Notes under the pieces: generated by a model | Told to the model about the DNA's origin: nothing | The model's database searches: none | Seen by the model: only the letters and a program-made list of their open reading frames with translations | In this document: piece after piece, positions 46,674 through 56,568 of the stretch | Layout of the letters: every line of letters begins with the position of its first letter | How positions within the stretch are numbered: position 1 is the first letter of the stretch | NCBI GenBank assembly: GCA_015060975.1 | Contig: SUXI01000004.1 | Span: 124,001-188,000, forward strand | Length of the DNA: 64,000 bases | Reading direction: 5' to 3' | From: Bacteroidales bacterium | GTDB taxonomy: Bacteria > Bacteroidota > Bacteroidia > Bacteroidales > Muribaculaceae | Program-made: the position numbers and the translations under genes

Positions 46674-47666
46674 TTAACGACGACCTCTTCCACCTCCTCC
46701 ACTGCGACTTCCGCCGGAAAAACCACTACTGCCACGGTTTGAACTGCTACTTGGACGTGAGTATGAGCCACGGGGTCCGTTGTTATCTGTTCGCTGACGA
46801 GAATATGAGCTTTTATTGCTTCTATTTTGGTTATTTTCTCTGCTCATACTGCTACCTTGACGATTTTTGTTTCCTCGAGATGTGGAGTTATCTATTTGTA
46901 ATGACCCGTTATTACGTTCTACGCCAGGACTGTTATATCGTCCGGTAGTTCCACTTAATGCAGAATTTGGACGAGATTGACGGTCATAAACCCCTCCTCT
47001 GCCATAGCGTGTCGTTCCATGTGGACGATGAGTGCGAGTAGCTCCAGGCGACACTCGATGCCCGACATGACGAGTGGGAGAATATGATGGATAGTGATGA
47101 TGGTGGTGATGATAATAAGGATAACAATATGACCACCCCCAATACCAGGGATTATACCATCCATAGTAATTCCAATAGGGATCCCATACTCTGGTATAAT
47201 ATGGTGACCATGAATACCCATAGCCCCATGTCCAACTTGAATAAGGATTCCAATAATCATCAACATAAATATTTATTATAGGTTGATTTACATTATATGA
47301 TTCTATCAACTCTTGGTTACCCGATCCTTTCACTATTTCAGGATTATAAAATCGTTCGATACGACTAGTATAGGTATATCCGTTCATATTGAGAACCGAA
47401 TCATTACCTATAGTATCAATTATTGAATATGCTCCTTGTCGATTATATTCATCAACATCTCGCATAGGACCTCCATAGTAGTTATAATCAATATTGTTTA
47501 CTATTGGTTGCGATTGATTATTATTTGAAATTACTTTTGCTGTTTTTTTCTTTGTTTTTGATGCATCAAAATATATGTCATCATCATAATAGTCATCTGC
47601 CATCGCCATTGGCGCAATAACTAACATAATAATTGCATAAAACAATCTATATTCTTTCATTTTCAT
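46674..47666 (-). CDS. Tyr/Trp/His-rich secreted protein with an Arg/Ser/Gly tail
   Basis: I do not recognise a defined domain. The 330-residue protein has a signal peptide (MKMKEYRLFYAIIMLVIAPMAMA), then an Asp/Tyr-rich start (DDYYDDDIYFD). A middle section of about residues 135-195 is dense in Trp and Tyr (YWNPYSSWTWGYGYSW) and ends in six consecutive His. The last 140 residues are low-complexity Arg, Ser, Gly and Asn. Similar proteins are common as hypotheticals in Bacteroides. It may be a disordered envelope or metal-binding protein; the composition supports neither firmly. It shares a strand and a short gap with the FadL-like gene. Confidence 0.75.
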   Translation of the reverse strand: MKMKEYRLFYAIIMLVIAPMAMADDYYDDDIYFDASKTKKKTAKVISNNNQSQPIVNNIDYNYYGGPMRDVDEYNRQGAYSIIDTIGNDSVLNMNGYTYTSRIERFYNPEIVKGSGNQELIESYNVNQPIINIYVDDYWNPYSSWTWGYGYSWSPYYTRVWDPYWNYYGWYNPWYWGWSYCYPYYHHHHHHYPSYSPTRHVGHRVSPGATRTHRPHGTTRYGRGGVYDRQSRPNSALSGTTGRYNSPGVERNNGSLQIDNSTSRGNKNRQGSSMSRENNQNRSNKSSYSRQRTDNNGPRGSYSRPSSSSNRGSSGFSGGSRSGGGGRGRR

Positions 47667-47813
47667 AGCGTATATGATTTTAATTCATTATTTATGATAT
47701 AATAGACTCAAACTTTTATATAAAGTTTAATCCATAATCAATTACAAATTTATCATAAATAAAAACCATATCATAATTTTTTATATATAATTATGTGTTT
47801 TTTCATATTTATT

Positions 47814-47848
47814 GCCGAAGGATTAAACGTTTTAGCTAATCCTTCGGC
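47814..47848 (-). terminator. Hairpin after the HdeD-like gene
   Basis: GCCGAAGGATTA (47814-47825) pairs perfectly with TAATCCTTCGGC (47837-47848) over an 11-nt loop, 27 nt beyond the stop. No T run follows on the minus strand, so it may stop polymerase weakly or protect the 3' end. Confidence 0.5.
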
Positions 47849-47875
47849 TTGCAAAACAACACTATTTCAATCGTT

Positions 47876-48424
47876 TTATTTCTCGGGACGCATATCGTTT
47901 GCAATAATCATTATGGTAAATCCCCAATAAATAAAGGCAATAGATGTGAGCAAACTTATCATTATTGCATCTTGCAAATAACCCGATTCGATAAAGAAGT
48001 AACTTATCACCAACAATAATATTCCATTAATTAAATTAATCCACCAATATTTACGTTTATGCGAAAATATTGCTCCTACAATGGCATTTACTCCCCAAAA
48101 GAAAAATACTATTGCAAAGAAGTAAGGAAGAACAATTTCGCTCAACACGATGCTTCGCACCAACATAAATCCAACAAATATATTGAGAATCCCTCCTACG
48201 AGCCACCATCCCCAACCTTTAGGATGTCTTGCGCTTGCCGATACACATAACTGAACAACTCCCGATATTATCAACAACCAGCCAAACAACATTGATGCGA
48301 CCGCATAACCCATTACAGGAAACAGCCAATAGAAAAATCCGGCTATCACACATAAGATTCCTACTACGAGAATAGCCCACCACCAACGGCTATATCCCCA
48401 AAAATTCATACATCCAGTCTTCAT
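47876..48424 (-). CDS. HdeD/DUF308 family membrane protein
   Basis: The 182-residue protein has six TM helices in the HdeD pattern (WWWAILVVGILCVIAGFFYW, GWWLVGGILNIFVGFMLV, YWGFTIMIIAN) and a short charged C-terminus. The family is linked to acid and envelope stress in enterobacteria, but the biochemical role is not known. It is a single gene between the Tyr-rich protein and the divergent porin. Confidence 0.88.
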   Translation of the reverse strand: MKTGCMNFWGYSRWWWAILVVGILCVIAGFFYWLFPVMGYAVASMLFGWLLIISGVVQLCVSASARHPKGWGWWLVGGILNIFVGFMLVRSIVLSEIVLPYFFAIVFFFWGVNAIVGAIFSHKRKYWWINLINGILLLVISYFFIESGYLQDAIMISLLTSIAFIYWGFTIMIIANDMRPEK

Positions 48425-48585
48425 AACATTACAATAAATTTATTAAACTTAAATTTGGTTTTGAAACTATAACAATCTTTGCCTTTATTTTGTTGAAAAT
48501 AATAAAATTCAAACCTATTGCATTGTAGATTTGTTGTATCTGATGATTTTTGACACTCGTATTTTTTGTTTAAATATATATAGGT

Positions 48586-49884
48586 ATGAAAAAGATTATT
48601 TTAATGGTAATTAGTGTTTTTTCTTTCACTATTGTAACCAATGGTCAGCACCACACTGAAGTTCAATTGGATTCTCTAAAAAGTAGTCATCAAATTACTT
48701 TTATCGGTGATGGAGATAAACCTCATGAAGATTCGGTCATGGCAATGCTTAACAAGTTTTATTTTGACCAATTTCGACATCTGCAAGACCCTAGAGCCCC
48801 TTATTTCATGTTTATGAGCAAAGATAGCAAATTTGCTATGGGTATTGGTGGAGTCGTAAGAATGCGAGGTTGGTATGATTGGGGGGGAGTAATTCCTTAT
48901 AATGGATTTATTCCACAAGCAATATCAATACCTCGCAATGATATTGCTCGCAAAAAAATAGCAACAACTCCCGCTGGAACTGCATTATATTTTCGCGTAA
49001 TTGGCAATAATCACCGATTGGGAGACTATCAACTATATATCGAAACAAATTTTGATGGATATAACCAAGTTGGCATGAAACTAAAAAAAGCATATGCCAC
49101 AGTAAACGATTGGACTATCGGATATGCCAATTCCACATTTGGCGACCCGGCTGCATTTCCCATGCTTATAGATGCTCAAGGACCACAAGCTGAAGTCCAA
49201 ACCACTGCCGTACTTTTGCGTTGGATGCATTATTTTAATAAAAACTGGACTATGGCAGCTTCTGTCGAGACCCCGCAATCACAAGTGGGATATGACAATG
49301 TGACCACAAGCAAAGTTGACGATTGGGCTCCCAATATAGCAACATTCGGGCAATATAGTTGGGGTTCAAACCAACATTTACGTCTATCGGGAATTATGAG
49401 ACTTCTCCCATATCACGATATGATAAATGAGTCAAACGAGCATAAGATAGGTTGGGGAGTCCAATTGAGTTCCATTATTCGCCCAACTAATTCTATAACT
49501 TTATATGCTACAGGGAACATTGGTTGTGGATATGGTAGCATGACAGGAGATTTGATTATGGGAAATTATGATTTATTAAACAATCCTAACTCTCACGGAG
49601 ATATGTATGCGCCAAAATCATTTGCATGGTACGGCGCTATGCAATATAATTTCCGTCCAAATCTATTTGCGACTGCGACATTCGGGCAAGAACGTTTATT
49701 ACCTCAATATAAAGTATCTGGCAATACTTATAAATACGGTCTTTATAGTGCATTCAACGTTTTTTGGGACATCACTCCACGATTTGAAGTAGCAGCAGAA
49801 GTCAATTTTGGCAAACGTGCAAACTTTGATGGAAATAGCAATTGGGCTCGGCGAGCCTGCCTTATGGCACAATTTAGTTTCTAA
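48586..49884 (+). CDS. DcaP-like outer-membrane porin
   Basis: The 432-residue protein has a signal peptide (MKKIILMVISVFSFTIVTNGQ) and a helical stretch (about 60-80). A barrel follows with FAMGIGGVVRMRGWYDWGG, YFRVIG, WTIGYANSTFGDPAAFP and the C-terminal ARRACLMAQFSF. The order fits the DcaP-like trimeric porin family, which moves small negatively charged molecules. It precedes three genes for peptide-bond and muropeptide work, so it may take up their products. A hairpin follows the stop, so read-through into the next genes is uncertain. Confidence 0.82.
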   Translation: MKKIILMVISVFSFTIVTNGQHHTEVQLDSLKSSHQITFIGDGDKPHEDSVMAMLNKFYFDQFRHLQDPRAPYFMFMSKDSKFAMGIGGVVRMRGWYDWGGVIPYNGFIPQAISIPRNDIARKKIATTPAGTALYFRVIGNNHRLGDYQLYIETNFDGYNQVGMKLKKAYATVNDWTIGYANSTFGDPAAFPMLIDAQGPQAEVQTTAVLLRWMHYFNKNWTMAASVETPQSQVGYDNVTTSKVDDWAPNIATFGQYSWGSNQHLRLSGIMRLLPYHDMINESNEHKIGWGVQLSSIIRPTNSITLYATGNIGCGYGSMTGDLIMGNYDLLNNPNSHGDMYAPKSFAWYGAMQYNFRPNLFATATFGQERLLPQYKVSGNTYKYGLYSAFNVFWDITPRFEVAAEVNFGKRANFDGNSNWARRACLMAQFSF

Positions 49885-49888
49885 GCCA

Positions 49889-49930
49889 AGCTGCCATCAC
49901 TTTTATTCTATTGATGGCAGCTCTATTTAT
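49889..49930 (+). terminator. Hairpin after the DcaP-like porin gene
   Basis: AGCTGCCATC (49889-49898) pairs perfectly with GATGGCAGCT (49913-49922), followed by CTATTTAT, only a weak T tract. Partial termination is possible. Confidence 0.55.
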
Positions 49931-49997
49931 AATTTTAGGGGATTGATTTTAATGTTTCGTTTAAAATATGTAACTTTACAATCCTAAAATTATAAAA

Positions 49998-51335
49998 ATG
50001 AAGAAACAGATTTTAATCCTAATAATAGCAAATGTGTTTTTCACATCACTACTATTTGCCAATAAACATCCTCAATGGGTGGAAAACGATTCGGTTGAAG
50101 CTATAAAATATCGCATTAAAAGCGACTTTTCATTATCGATAAAAGATGCATCAACCGAATTAATGCGTTTATATCCATCTTTAGAAATATCTAAACTTAG
50201 AGAATACATTAATAACCATTTTTTGGAAACAATGGTCATTGATGGTGAAGAACGAATGCATCGCAAATCGCCGGGAAATTTCAAACTTTTATGCCCTGAA
50301 TATAGGGGTAATTGGCAAGGAAGAGGAGGAAATGCTGATGCAGAAGATATAGATTTGGTCAAAAATATAGTGTCGTTATCTGATGGTAAAGGTAGCTTAA
50401 ATAACGGAATGCGTATTAAATATCGTTTTTTTATTGATGTTCCGGCTCATGATTTCTTAAAGGGTGATACAATTAAAGTATGGATGCCTATCCCTATAGA
50501 ATCGGCACGACAAAAAAATGTAAAAATACTATCAGTATCTCATCCTACATATATTTTGTCAAAAAATGCAGAATCTGAGCATAACACACTCTATATTGAA
50601 CAACCAATCAGCACCTTATCCGATTCTATATTGCATTTCGAATATGTAGGAGAATATGATGTTTATGCTCAATTTTTTAGTCCTGAGTATATTACAAATA
50701 ATATTAAACCATATAATAAAGCATCTAAGTTATATCGTAAATATACCGCTTTAGAACATAAACATATTATAAGAGATTCTTTAGCATTTAAAATCGTAGG
50801 CAATGAAACCTGTCCATTTCGACAGTCTGAGTTGGTATATGATTATATTTCAAAAACATTCCCATGGGCAGGAGCAAGAGAATATAGCACAATAGAGTCT
50901 TTGCCAAAATATGTTTTAGATGAGCTACATGGAGATTGTGGACAAGTCGCTTTATTATACATATCCTTAATGAGAACTCTTGGTGTTCCGGCTCGATGGG
51001 AAAGTGGTTGGATGCTTCATCCGTGGAGCAAAAACCTTCATGATTGGGCTGAAGTCTATTTTGAGGGAGTTGGGTGGGTTCCAATTGATGTGTCATTTGG
51101 CAGATTTGTAAACTCTCACGATAAAAAAATTGAATGTTTTTATTCTTCCGGCATGGATTGCTACAGATTTGCAACTAATACGGGAATTTGCTCTCCTTTA
51201 TATCCTCAAAAAAAATATATAAGAAGCGAGACTGTTGATTTTCAAGTTGGAGAAGTGGAGTGTTCTAAGGGCAATCTTTTTTATCCCGGCTGGAAGAAAA
51301 AACTTGACGTGATATCAATAACTAAACTAAAATAA
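49998..51335 (+). CDS. Secreted transglutaminase-like cysteine protein
   Basis: The 445-residue protein has a signal peptide (MKKQILILIIANVFFTSLLFA). The transglutaminase-like core lies at about residues 310-380: HGDCGQVALLYISLMRTLGV (nucleophile Cys), WMLHPWSKNLHDWAEVYF (His) and GWVPIDVSFG (Asp). In bacteria such folds are mostly proteases or amidases. Placed 1 nt before an NlpC/P60 endopeptidase and a dipeptide epimerase, it is probably a periplasmic peptidase acting on peptidoglycan-derived or other peptides. The N-terminal 200 residues are unassigned. Confidence 0.88.
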   Translation: MKKQILILIIANVFFTSLLFANKHPQWVENDSVEAIKYRIKSDFSLSIKDASTELMRLYPSLEISKLREYINNHFLETMVIDGEERMHRKSPGNFKLLCPEYRGNWQGRGGNADAEDIDLVKNIVSLSDGKGSLNNGMRIKYRFFIDVPAHDFLKGDTIKVWMPIPIESARQKNVKILSVSHPTYILSKNAESEHNTLYIEQPISTLSDSILHFEYVGEYDVYAQFFSPEYITNNIKPYNKASKLYRKYTALEHKHIIRDSLAFKIVGNETCPFRQSELVYDYISKTFPWAGAREYSTIESLPKYVLDELHGDCGQVALLYISLMRTLGVPARWESGWMLHPWSKNLHDWAEVYFEGVGWVPIDVSFGRFVNSHDKKIECFYSSGMDCYRFATNTGICSPLYPQKKYIRSETVDFQVGEVECSKGNLFYPGWKKKLDVISITKLK

Positions 51336-51336
51336 G

Positions 51337-52311
51337 ATGAACTATAAAAAATTTGCGTTGTACATTATATTGGGATGTTTTTCGGTATTATGCACAAAAG
51401 GACAAGATACCTCTAATTGTATTGACACTGTTTATTGGGCACTACCACGAATCTCAGTTGCACATATTCGAGTTTCTCCAGGACATTCAGCCGAGTTATC
51501 AAGTCAAGCAATAATGGGTATGCCAGTCAAGCTACTTGAAAAAAAAGGAGATTGGTGGAGAGTTGAAACCCCTGATGGATATGGCGGTTATATAATAAAA
51601 AACTCTCTTATTGAAATGACCGATTCTCAAATAGACAAATGGCGGGATGCAGATAGAGTTGTTGTGTCATCAATACATCAAACTTACGTTGTTGCTCGTC
51701 CCTCAGCAAAATGCAATATGCGAGAAATCATAACAGATGTGGTTAATGGAGTAATTTTGGAAGGGACAAAAAGCGATAAAGAATATTCAAAGGTCACACT
51801 TCCCGATGGCAAATGTGGTTATATTAAATCTTGTGATATAACTCCTATCGAAAAGTGGGCATCACAAGATTTTGACTCAAAACTCATTTTAAATATGGCA
51901 TATTCTATGCACGGATTGCCTTATTTGTGGGGTGGAACATCCACAAAATCATTAGATTGTTCAGGATTGGCAAAAGTATCATATTTGGCAAATGGAATAA
52001 TTTTGCGCCGAGATGCTTATCAACAAGCCGAAACCGGATTAAGGATTGACGCAAAAGATTGGAGAAAACTAAAAGCCGGAGATTTGCTGTTTTTTGGTAA
52101 TCCTAAAATAAAACGAGTTACACATGTGGCAATATATGATAATGATGGGATGTACATTCATGCATCAGGACGAGTAAAAGTCAATAGTATCAACCCCGAT
52201 GATAGTGCATATATATCAACACCGTTTTTCCATGCTTGTCGCATAAATGGAATGGTTGGTACCGATGGAATAGTACAAGCCATAAATCATCCTTGGTATT
52301 TTAATAAATAA
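51337..52311 (+). CDS. NlpC/P60 peptidoglycan endopeptidase with SH3-like domains
   Basis: The 324-residue protein has a signal peptide (to about residue 23) and two SH3-like segments (SVAHIRVSPGHSAELSSQ to GGYIIKNSL; VVARPSAKCNMREI to CGYIKSCD). The NlpC/P60 domain has YLWGGTSTKSLDCSGL (catalytic Cys), RVTHVAIYD (His) and the third polar residue in YIHASGRV. This is the layout of gamma-D-glutamyl-L-diamino acid endopeptidases (YkfC type), which release L-Ala-D-Glu from muropeptides. The next gene, 5 nt away, encodes the matching L-Ala-D/L-Glu epimerase. Confidence 0.93.
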   Translation: MNYKKFALYIILGCFSVLCTKGQDTSNCIDTVYWALPRISVAHIRVSPGHSAELSSQAIMGMPVKLLEKKGDWWRVETPDGYGGYIIKNSLIEMTDSQIDKWRDADRVVVSSIHQTYVVARPSAKCNMREIITDVVNGVILEGTKSDKEYSKVTLPDGKCGYIKSCDITPIEKWASQDFDSKLILNMAYSMHGLPYLWGGTSTKSLDCSGLAKVSYLANGIILRRDAYQQAETGLRIDAKDWRKLKAGDLLFFGNPKIKRVTHVAIYDNDGMYIHASGRVKVNSINPDDSAYISTPFFHACRINGMVGTDGIVQAINHPWYFNK

Positions 52312-52316
52312 TTAAT

Positions 52317-53444
52317 ATGAATCGCAGAAAATTTCTTCGCAATATAGCGTTAAGTGCAGCCGCGCTATCTTCGCCAATCTCATTTTCGGCATTTGGTGAA
52401 CCTACTAAAAAAGTTGCTCGATCAGGTAAGCTAAACCTATCATTTGAACCTTATGAATTAAAATTAAGACATTCATTTAATTTAGCAAAATATAGCAGAA
52501 CAACTACGCCCGACGTGCAAGTACGACTTGAATACGACGGTATAATTGGATATGGAGAGGCCTCAATGCCTCCATATCTTGGTGAAAGTGTAAATAGTGT
52601 AACTTCATTTTTATCAAAACTTGATTTATCACAATTTTCCGACCCATTTCGTATTGAAGATATTCATGAATACATGGAAACTGTGGCACCCGACAACCGT
52701 GCAGCAAAAGCATCTGTTGATATAGCACTTCATGACTTGTTGGGTAAAATCATGGGGCAACCCTGGTATAAAATATGGGGGTTAAATCCGGATAAAGCTC
52801 CCGATACATCTTTTACTATTGGCATTGACAAAGCCGATGTGGTTAGGAAAAAGGTCGATGAGGCGTCTCCATACAATGTTCTCAAAGTTAAGATGGGGTT
52901 AGATAACGACAAAGAACTTGTTGATATTATCAGAGAAAAGACTAATCGTCCAATTTGTGTTGATGCAAATCAAGGTTGGGACAATAAAGAAAAAGCACTT
53001 GAAATGTGTTATTGGTTGGCAGAACGTAATTGTTTATTTGTGGAGCAACCTATGCCAAAAGAAAAAATAGATGAAACTGCTTGGCTTCGTGAACGCAGTC
53101 CTTTACCCATTATTGCCGATGAATTTCTTCAGCGCCTACCTGATGTTAGACGGGCATCTCAAGCTTATGATGGAATAAATATAAAGCTTATGAAAAGTAC
53201 AGGAATGCACGAAGCATATAAAATGGCAATATTGGCAAAGTCATTAGGAATGAAAGTAATGTTAGGATGTATGACAGAAACTTCATGTGCAGTGACAGCA
53301 GCAGCACAATTGTCGCCAATGGTTGATTGGGCAGATTTGGATGGGAATCTGCTTATAGCAAATGATATTTTTGATGGAATTAAAATCATTAATGGAAAAG
53401 TTACCATTCCTGAACGTCCGGGTATTGGGATAATTCCGCTATAA
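52317..53444 (+). CDS. Dipeptide epimerase (L-Ala-D/L-Glu type), exported
   Basis: The 375-residue enolase-superfamily enzyme has the epimerase set: VLKVKMG (K-x-K), ICVDANQGW (Asp), FVEQPM (Glu), IIADE (Asp) and INIKLMK (Lys on the other face). It epimerises L-Ala-D-Glu to L-Ala-L-Glu so ordinary peptidases can use it. The N-terminus MNRRKFLRNIALSAAALSSP is a twin-arginine-like signal, so the enzyme is exported folded; better-known relatives such as YcjG are cytoplasmic. With the NlpC/P60 gene it makes a periplasmic muropeptide-use pathway. Confidence 0.92.
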   Translation: MNRRKFLRNIALSAAALSSPISFSAFGEPTKKVARSGKLNLSFEPYELKLRHSFNLAKYSRTTTPDVQVRLEYDGIIGYGEASMPPYLGESVNSVTSFLSKLDLSQFSDPFRIEDIHEYMETVAPDNRAAKASVDIALHDLLGKIMGQPWYKIWGLNPDKAPDTSFTIGIDKADVVRKKVDEASPYNVLKVKMGLDNDKELVDIIREKTNRPICVDANQGWDNKEKALEMCYWLAERNCLFVEQPMPKEKIDETAWLRERSPLPIIADEFLQRLPDVRRASQAYDGINIKLMKSTGMHEAYKMAILAKSLGMKVMLGCMTETSCAVTAAAQLSPMVDWADLDGNLLIANDIFDGIKIINGKVTIPERPGIGIIPL

Positions 53445-53486
53445 ATTTAAAATACACCCTAATTAAAAAAAGGAAGCAATAAATAA

Positions 53487-53518
53487 TTTGTTTAAATCAT
53501 TTTTTTTTAGTAATTTTG
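53487..53518 (+). promoter_or_regulatory. Promoter of rpmH
   Basis: TTTG (53487-53490) and TAATTTTG (53511-53518) are 20 nt apart, a full match to the Bacteroidota promoter. The leader before the ATG is about 40 nt. Confidence 0.8.
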
Positions 53519-53559
53519 CACCTCGAAATTGTGAATAATAATTAAAATAAAATACGGCA

Positions 53560-53715
53560 ATGAAAAGAACATTTCAACCTTCTAACAGAAAGAGAGTAAA
53601 TAAACACGGATTTCGTGAAAGAATGTCAACAGCTGATGGTCGCAAAGTTTTAGCTCGTCGTCGCGCTAAAGGTCGTGCTCGTTTAACAGTTTCTGATTCA
53701 ATCGCAAGTAAATAA
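53560..53715 (+). CDS. rpmH: RpmH, 50S ribosomal protein L34
   Basis: The 51-residue protein [20 protein letters not shown] continues with [19 protein letters not shown], the universal L34 sequence. It is highly basic and binds 23S rRNA. It has its own promoter and terminator and so is monocistronic. The dnaA/oriC and rnpA neighbours common in other phyla are not here. Confidence 0.98.
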   Translation: MKRTFQPSNRKRVNKHGFRERMSTADGRKVLARRRAKGRARLTVSDSIASK

Positions 53716-53737
53716 TCGTATTTACATTGAAATTTAT

Positions 53738-53771
53738 AACGCTGAGGCTTTAATTAGCTTCAGCGTTTTTA
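53738..53771 (+). terminator. Intrinsic terminator of rpmH
   Basis: AACGCTGA (53738-53745) pairs with TCAGCGTT (53760-53767), extended inward by AAGC-like pairs, then TTTTATT. It is 22 nt past the stop. Confidence 0.85.
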
Positions 53772-53835
53772 TTATATGCATAGATGTTATGCTATCAGAA
53801 ACATTTAGATTAATGAAGATTGTGTTTATAAAACA

Positions 53836-53870
53836 TAAAAAAATGGGCAAACCAAGAGAATTGCCCATTT
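53836..53870 (-). terminator. Intrinsic terminator of lon
   Basis: On the minus strand AAATGGGCAA (53861-53870) pairs with TTGCCCATTT (53841-53850) and is followed by a T run. It lies 20 nt after the lon stop and is separate from the rpmH terminator. Confidence 0.85.
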
Positions 53871-53890
53871 AACATATTAATAGATTAAAC

Positions 53891-56323
53891 TCAGTCAAAT
53901 TTTATAGCGTCTATTGCCGATTCATTTGTTATTGCGATATTGAAAACCTCTAACATTGTATTTACATAGTGGAATGTAAGCCCTTTGATGTAAATTTCAC
54001 TGATATCTTCAACGTCCTTACGATTGTCAGCAGATAGAATAATATCGGTAATTCCGGCACGTTTTGCAGCAAGGATTTTTTCTTTTATACCTCCTACCGG
54101 CAACACTTTGCCTCGGAGTGTGATTTCCCCGGTCATAGCAGTACGCGCTTTTACTTTACGTTGAAGGAAAGTGGATACAATAGATGTTGCCATTGTGATA
54201 CCTGCCGAAGGTCCATCCTTTGGGATCGCTCCTTCTGGAGCATGAATATGAATATTATATTTCTCAAATCGGTCGAGAGGTATATTTAGAGTATTGGCAT
54301 GCGATTTTACATATTGAAGTGCAATAACAGCCGATTCTTTCATTACATCTCCAAGGTTGCCTGTTAGTGTAAGCTTCTCTCCTTTACCTTGCGCTAGAGA
54401 TGACTCTATAAACAATATCTCGCCACCTACAGATGTCCATGCAAGACCTGTCACAACCCCTGCAAAATCATTTCCCTCGTATCGGTCTTTATTATATGAC
54501 TCTATTCCAAGAAGTTGTTTAAGATCTTCTTTTGCAATTTTGGTTAAACACTCTTTACCACTCATTTTATCAAGAACAATCTTGCGAATTATAGCTGAGA
54601 TCTTTTTCTCAAGTTGGCGCACTCCACTTTCTGATGTGTAACATTCTATGATTGCGGTTAGAGCATCATCTGCGAATTGAATCTCATTGGGTGCGAAACT
54701 ATGTTCGGCGGCTATGCGTGGGATGAGATGGCGACGAGCAATTTCAACCTTTTCTTCAATAAGATAACCCGAAATATCGATTATCTCCATGCGGTCGAGC
54801 AATGGTTGCGAAAGAGTTGAAAGCGTGTTTGCAGTTGCAATAAACAACACTTTCGACAAATCGTAATCCACATCAATATAATTATCGTGAAAATGGCAGT
54901 TTTGTTCAGGGTCAAGAACTTCAAGTAACGCAGCCGAAGGGTCTCCTTTGAAGTCCTGCCCAATTTTGTCAATTTCATCGAGAAGCAACACTGGGTTAGA
55001 CGAACCACTGCGTTTCATTGCGTCAATGATGCGACCTGGCATCGCTCCGATATAAGTGCGACGATGTCCTCTAATTTCAGCTTCATCATGAAGACCACCA
55101 AGTGAAACACGTTGGTATCTGCGACCAAGGGCTTTAGCTATCGATTGCCCAAGAGAGGTCTTCCCTACTCCTGGAGCTCCACAAAGGCAAAGGATTGGAG
55201 CTTTCCCTCCGGGAGTATTCATAAGAACAGCTAACTGTTCAAGAATGCGATTTTTCACCTTATCAAGTCCATAGTGGTCCTCATTGAGAATCTCCTCTGC
55301 TTTTTTGAAGTCGGTATTAAGTGGCGATTCATTATTCCAAGGAAGATCAAGCAATGTTTCAAGATAAGTAAACTGCACAGAATAGTCGGGACTTTGAGGG
55401 TTGAGACGACGAAGCTTTTCAAGTTCTTTATCGAATGCTTTGGCAACGTGCTCAGGGAATTGTATCTTATCGGCACGAGCACGAAGGTTGTCGGCATCGT
55501 CATTGTCACCATAAAGTTCTTGACGAATAGTTTCCATTTGTTGATGCAGAAAAACATTTCGTTGTTGCTCATCAAGCGATTTGCGAGCACGTTTCTGAAT
55601 ATCTCGACTTATATCAACCATTTGCTCATTACGAGTAAGTTCTGTTAATAACGCAAATGCACGTTCTTTAAGTCGGTTTTGAGCCAAAAGCGATTGACGG
55701 AATTCCACATCAAATGGCAAATGCGAAGATATGAGATTAATCAACCCAACAGGGTCGGGGAAATTGGCGATGTTAAACACCAATTCATTAGGACCTTCGC
55801 TTGTTTTTTTCAATATGTTTAATGTTGATTCTTTAATAGTGGCAGATAATGCCATGAATTCTTTATCATTGCTACGCGGATTAGTATCTTTTATAGGTTT
55901 AACTTTTGCACATAGCTCTGCCTGAGGAATTGTTGCTCCCTCCCCTTTGCCAATTATTTTGAATTTGCCACGAGCACGAACGATCGCCGTGTGGGAGCCA
56001 TCCGGCAAATTGAATACCTTTAGCACATCGGCAAAAACGCCATATTTGAACAATCCCGTTGTTACAGACGGATTATCATCTTCGGCATCTAACTGACACA
56101 CAACACCAATCGGAATTTGTTTTTTAGATGCCAATTCGGCGGTAGTGCGAGAGTTGGAACGCACTAACGAAATTGGGATAGTTACTCCGGGAAATAAAAC
56201 AAGATTACGAGTGGCTAATATGGGCAGGTCATCGAGTGTAGGTTCGCCATTAAAAGCTGTTGCATCGATGTCGATTTGACCGATAGATACAATTGCGTGA
56301 TTATCGTTGTTATTGTGGCTCAT
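53891..56323 (-). CDS. lon: Lon, ATP-dependent protease
   Basis: The 810-residue protein has the N-terminal substrate domain ([19 protein letters not shown]), the AAA+ domain (GAPGVGKTS Walker [11 protein letters not shown]alker B), and a C-terminal serine protease with [10 protein letters not shown] (S706) and [10 protein letters not shown] (K749), the Ser-Lys dyad. I chose the ATG at 56323 ([19 protein letters not shown]); the open frame upstream adds a hydrophobic stretch unlike Lon. It degrades misfolded and regulatory proteins in the cytoplasm. Confidence 0.97.
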   Translation of the reverse strand: MSHNNNDNHAIVSIGQIDIDATAFNGEPTLDDLPILATRNLVLFPGVTIPISLVRSNSRTTAELASKKQIPIGVVCQLDAEDDNPSVTTGLFKYGVFADVLKVFNLPDGSHTAIVRARGKFKIIGKGEGATIPQAELCAKVKPIKDTNPRSNDKEFMALSATIKESTLNILKKTSEGPNELVFNIANFPDPVGLINLISSHLPFDVEFRQSLLAQNRLKERAFALLTELTRNEQMVDISRDIQKRARKSLDEQQRNVFLHQQMETIRQELYGDNDDADNLRARADKIQFPEHVAKAFDKELEKLRRLNPQSPDYSVQFTYLETLLDLPWNNESPLNTDFKKAEEILNEDHYGLDKVKNRILEQLAVLMNTPGGKAPILCLCGAPGVGKTSLGQSIAKALGRRYQRVSLGGLHDEAEIRGHRRTYIGAMPGRIIDAMKRSGSSNPVLLLDEIDKIGQDFKGDPSAALLEVLDPEQNCHFHDNYIDVDYDLSKVLFIATANTLSTLSQPLLDRMEIIDISGYLIEEKVEIARRHLIPRIAAEHSFAPNEIQFADDALTAIIECYTSESGVRQLEKKISAIIRKIVLDKMSGKECLTKIAKEDLKQLLGIESYNKDRYEGNDFAGVVTGLAWTSVGGEILFIESSLAQGKGEKLTLTGNLGDVMKESAVIALQYVKSHANTLNIPLDRFEKYNIHIHAPEGAIPKDGPSAGITMATSIVSTFLQRKVKARTAMTGEITLRGKVLPVGGIKEKILAAKRAGITDIILSADNRKDVEDISEIYIKGLTFHYVNTMLEVFNIAITNESAIDAIKFD

Positions 56324-56568
56324 TATATTTATGTATATATGTTTGTCAATTCTAATTTCAAGACCTTTACAGCAAAATGAGTGCCAAAAATTGAGGTTGA
56401 AAATGAAAACTATGAAAATATTGTAATTTGCCACAAAAAATCAAGAAAAACAAAAATAATGTTTTGAAACATATTGAAAAAAGTTTGCAAATTCAAAAAT
56501 AATGACTATTTTGCGGTCGTTTTGACAAACTAACTAACATAAATAATTAATCATTAAATCTAAATAAT

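Noticed and set aside
47084..47281. Plus-strand frame antisense to the Tyr/Trp-rich gene
   Set aside because: It arises from the low-complexity codons of the real gene on the minus strand.
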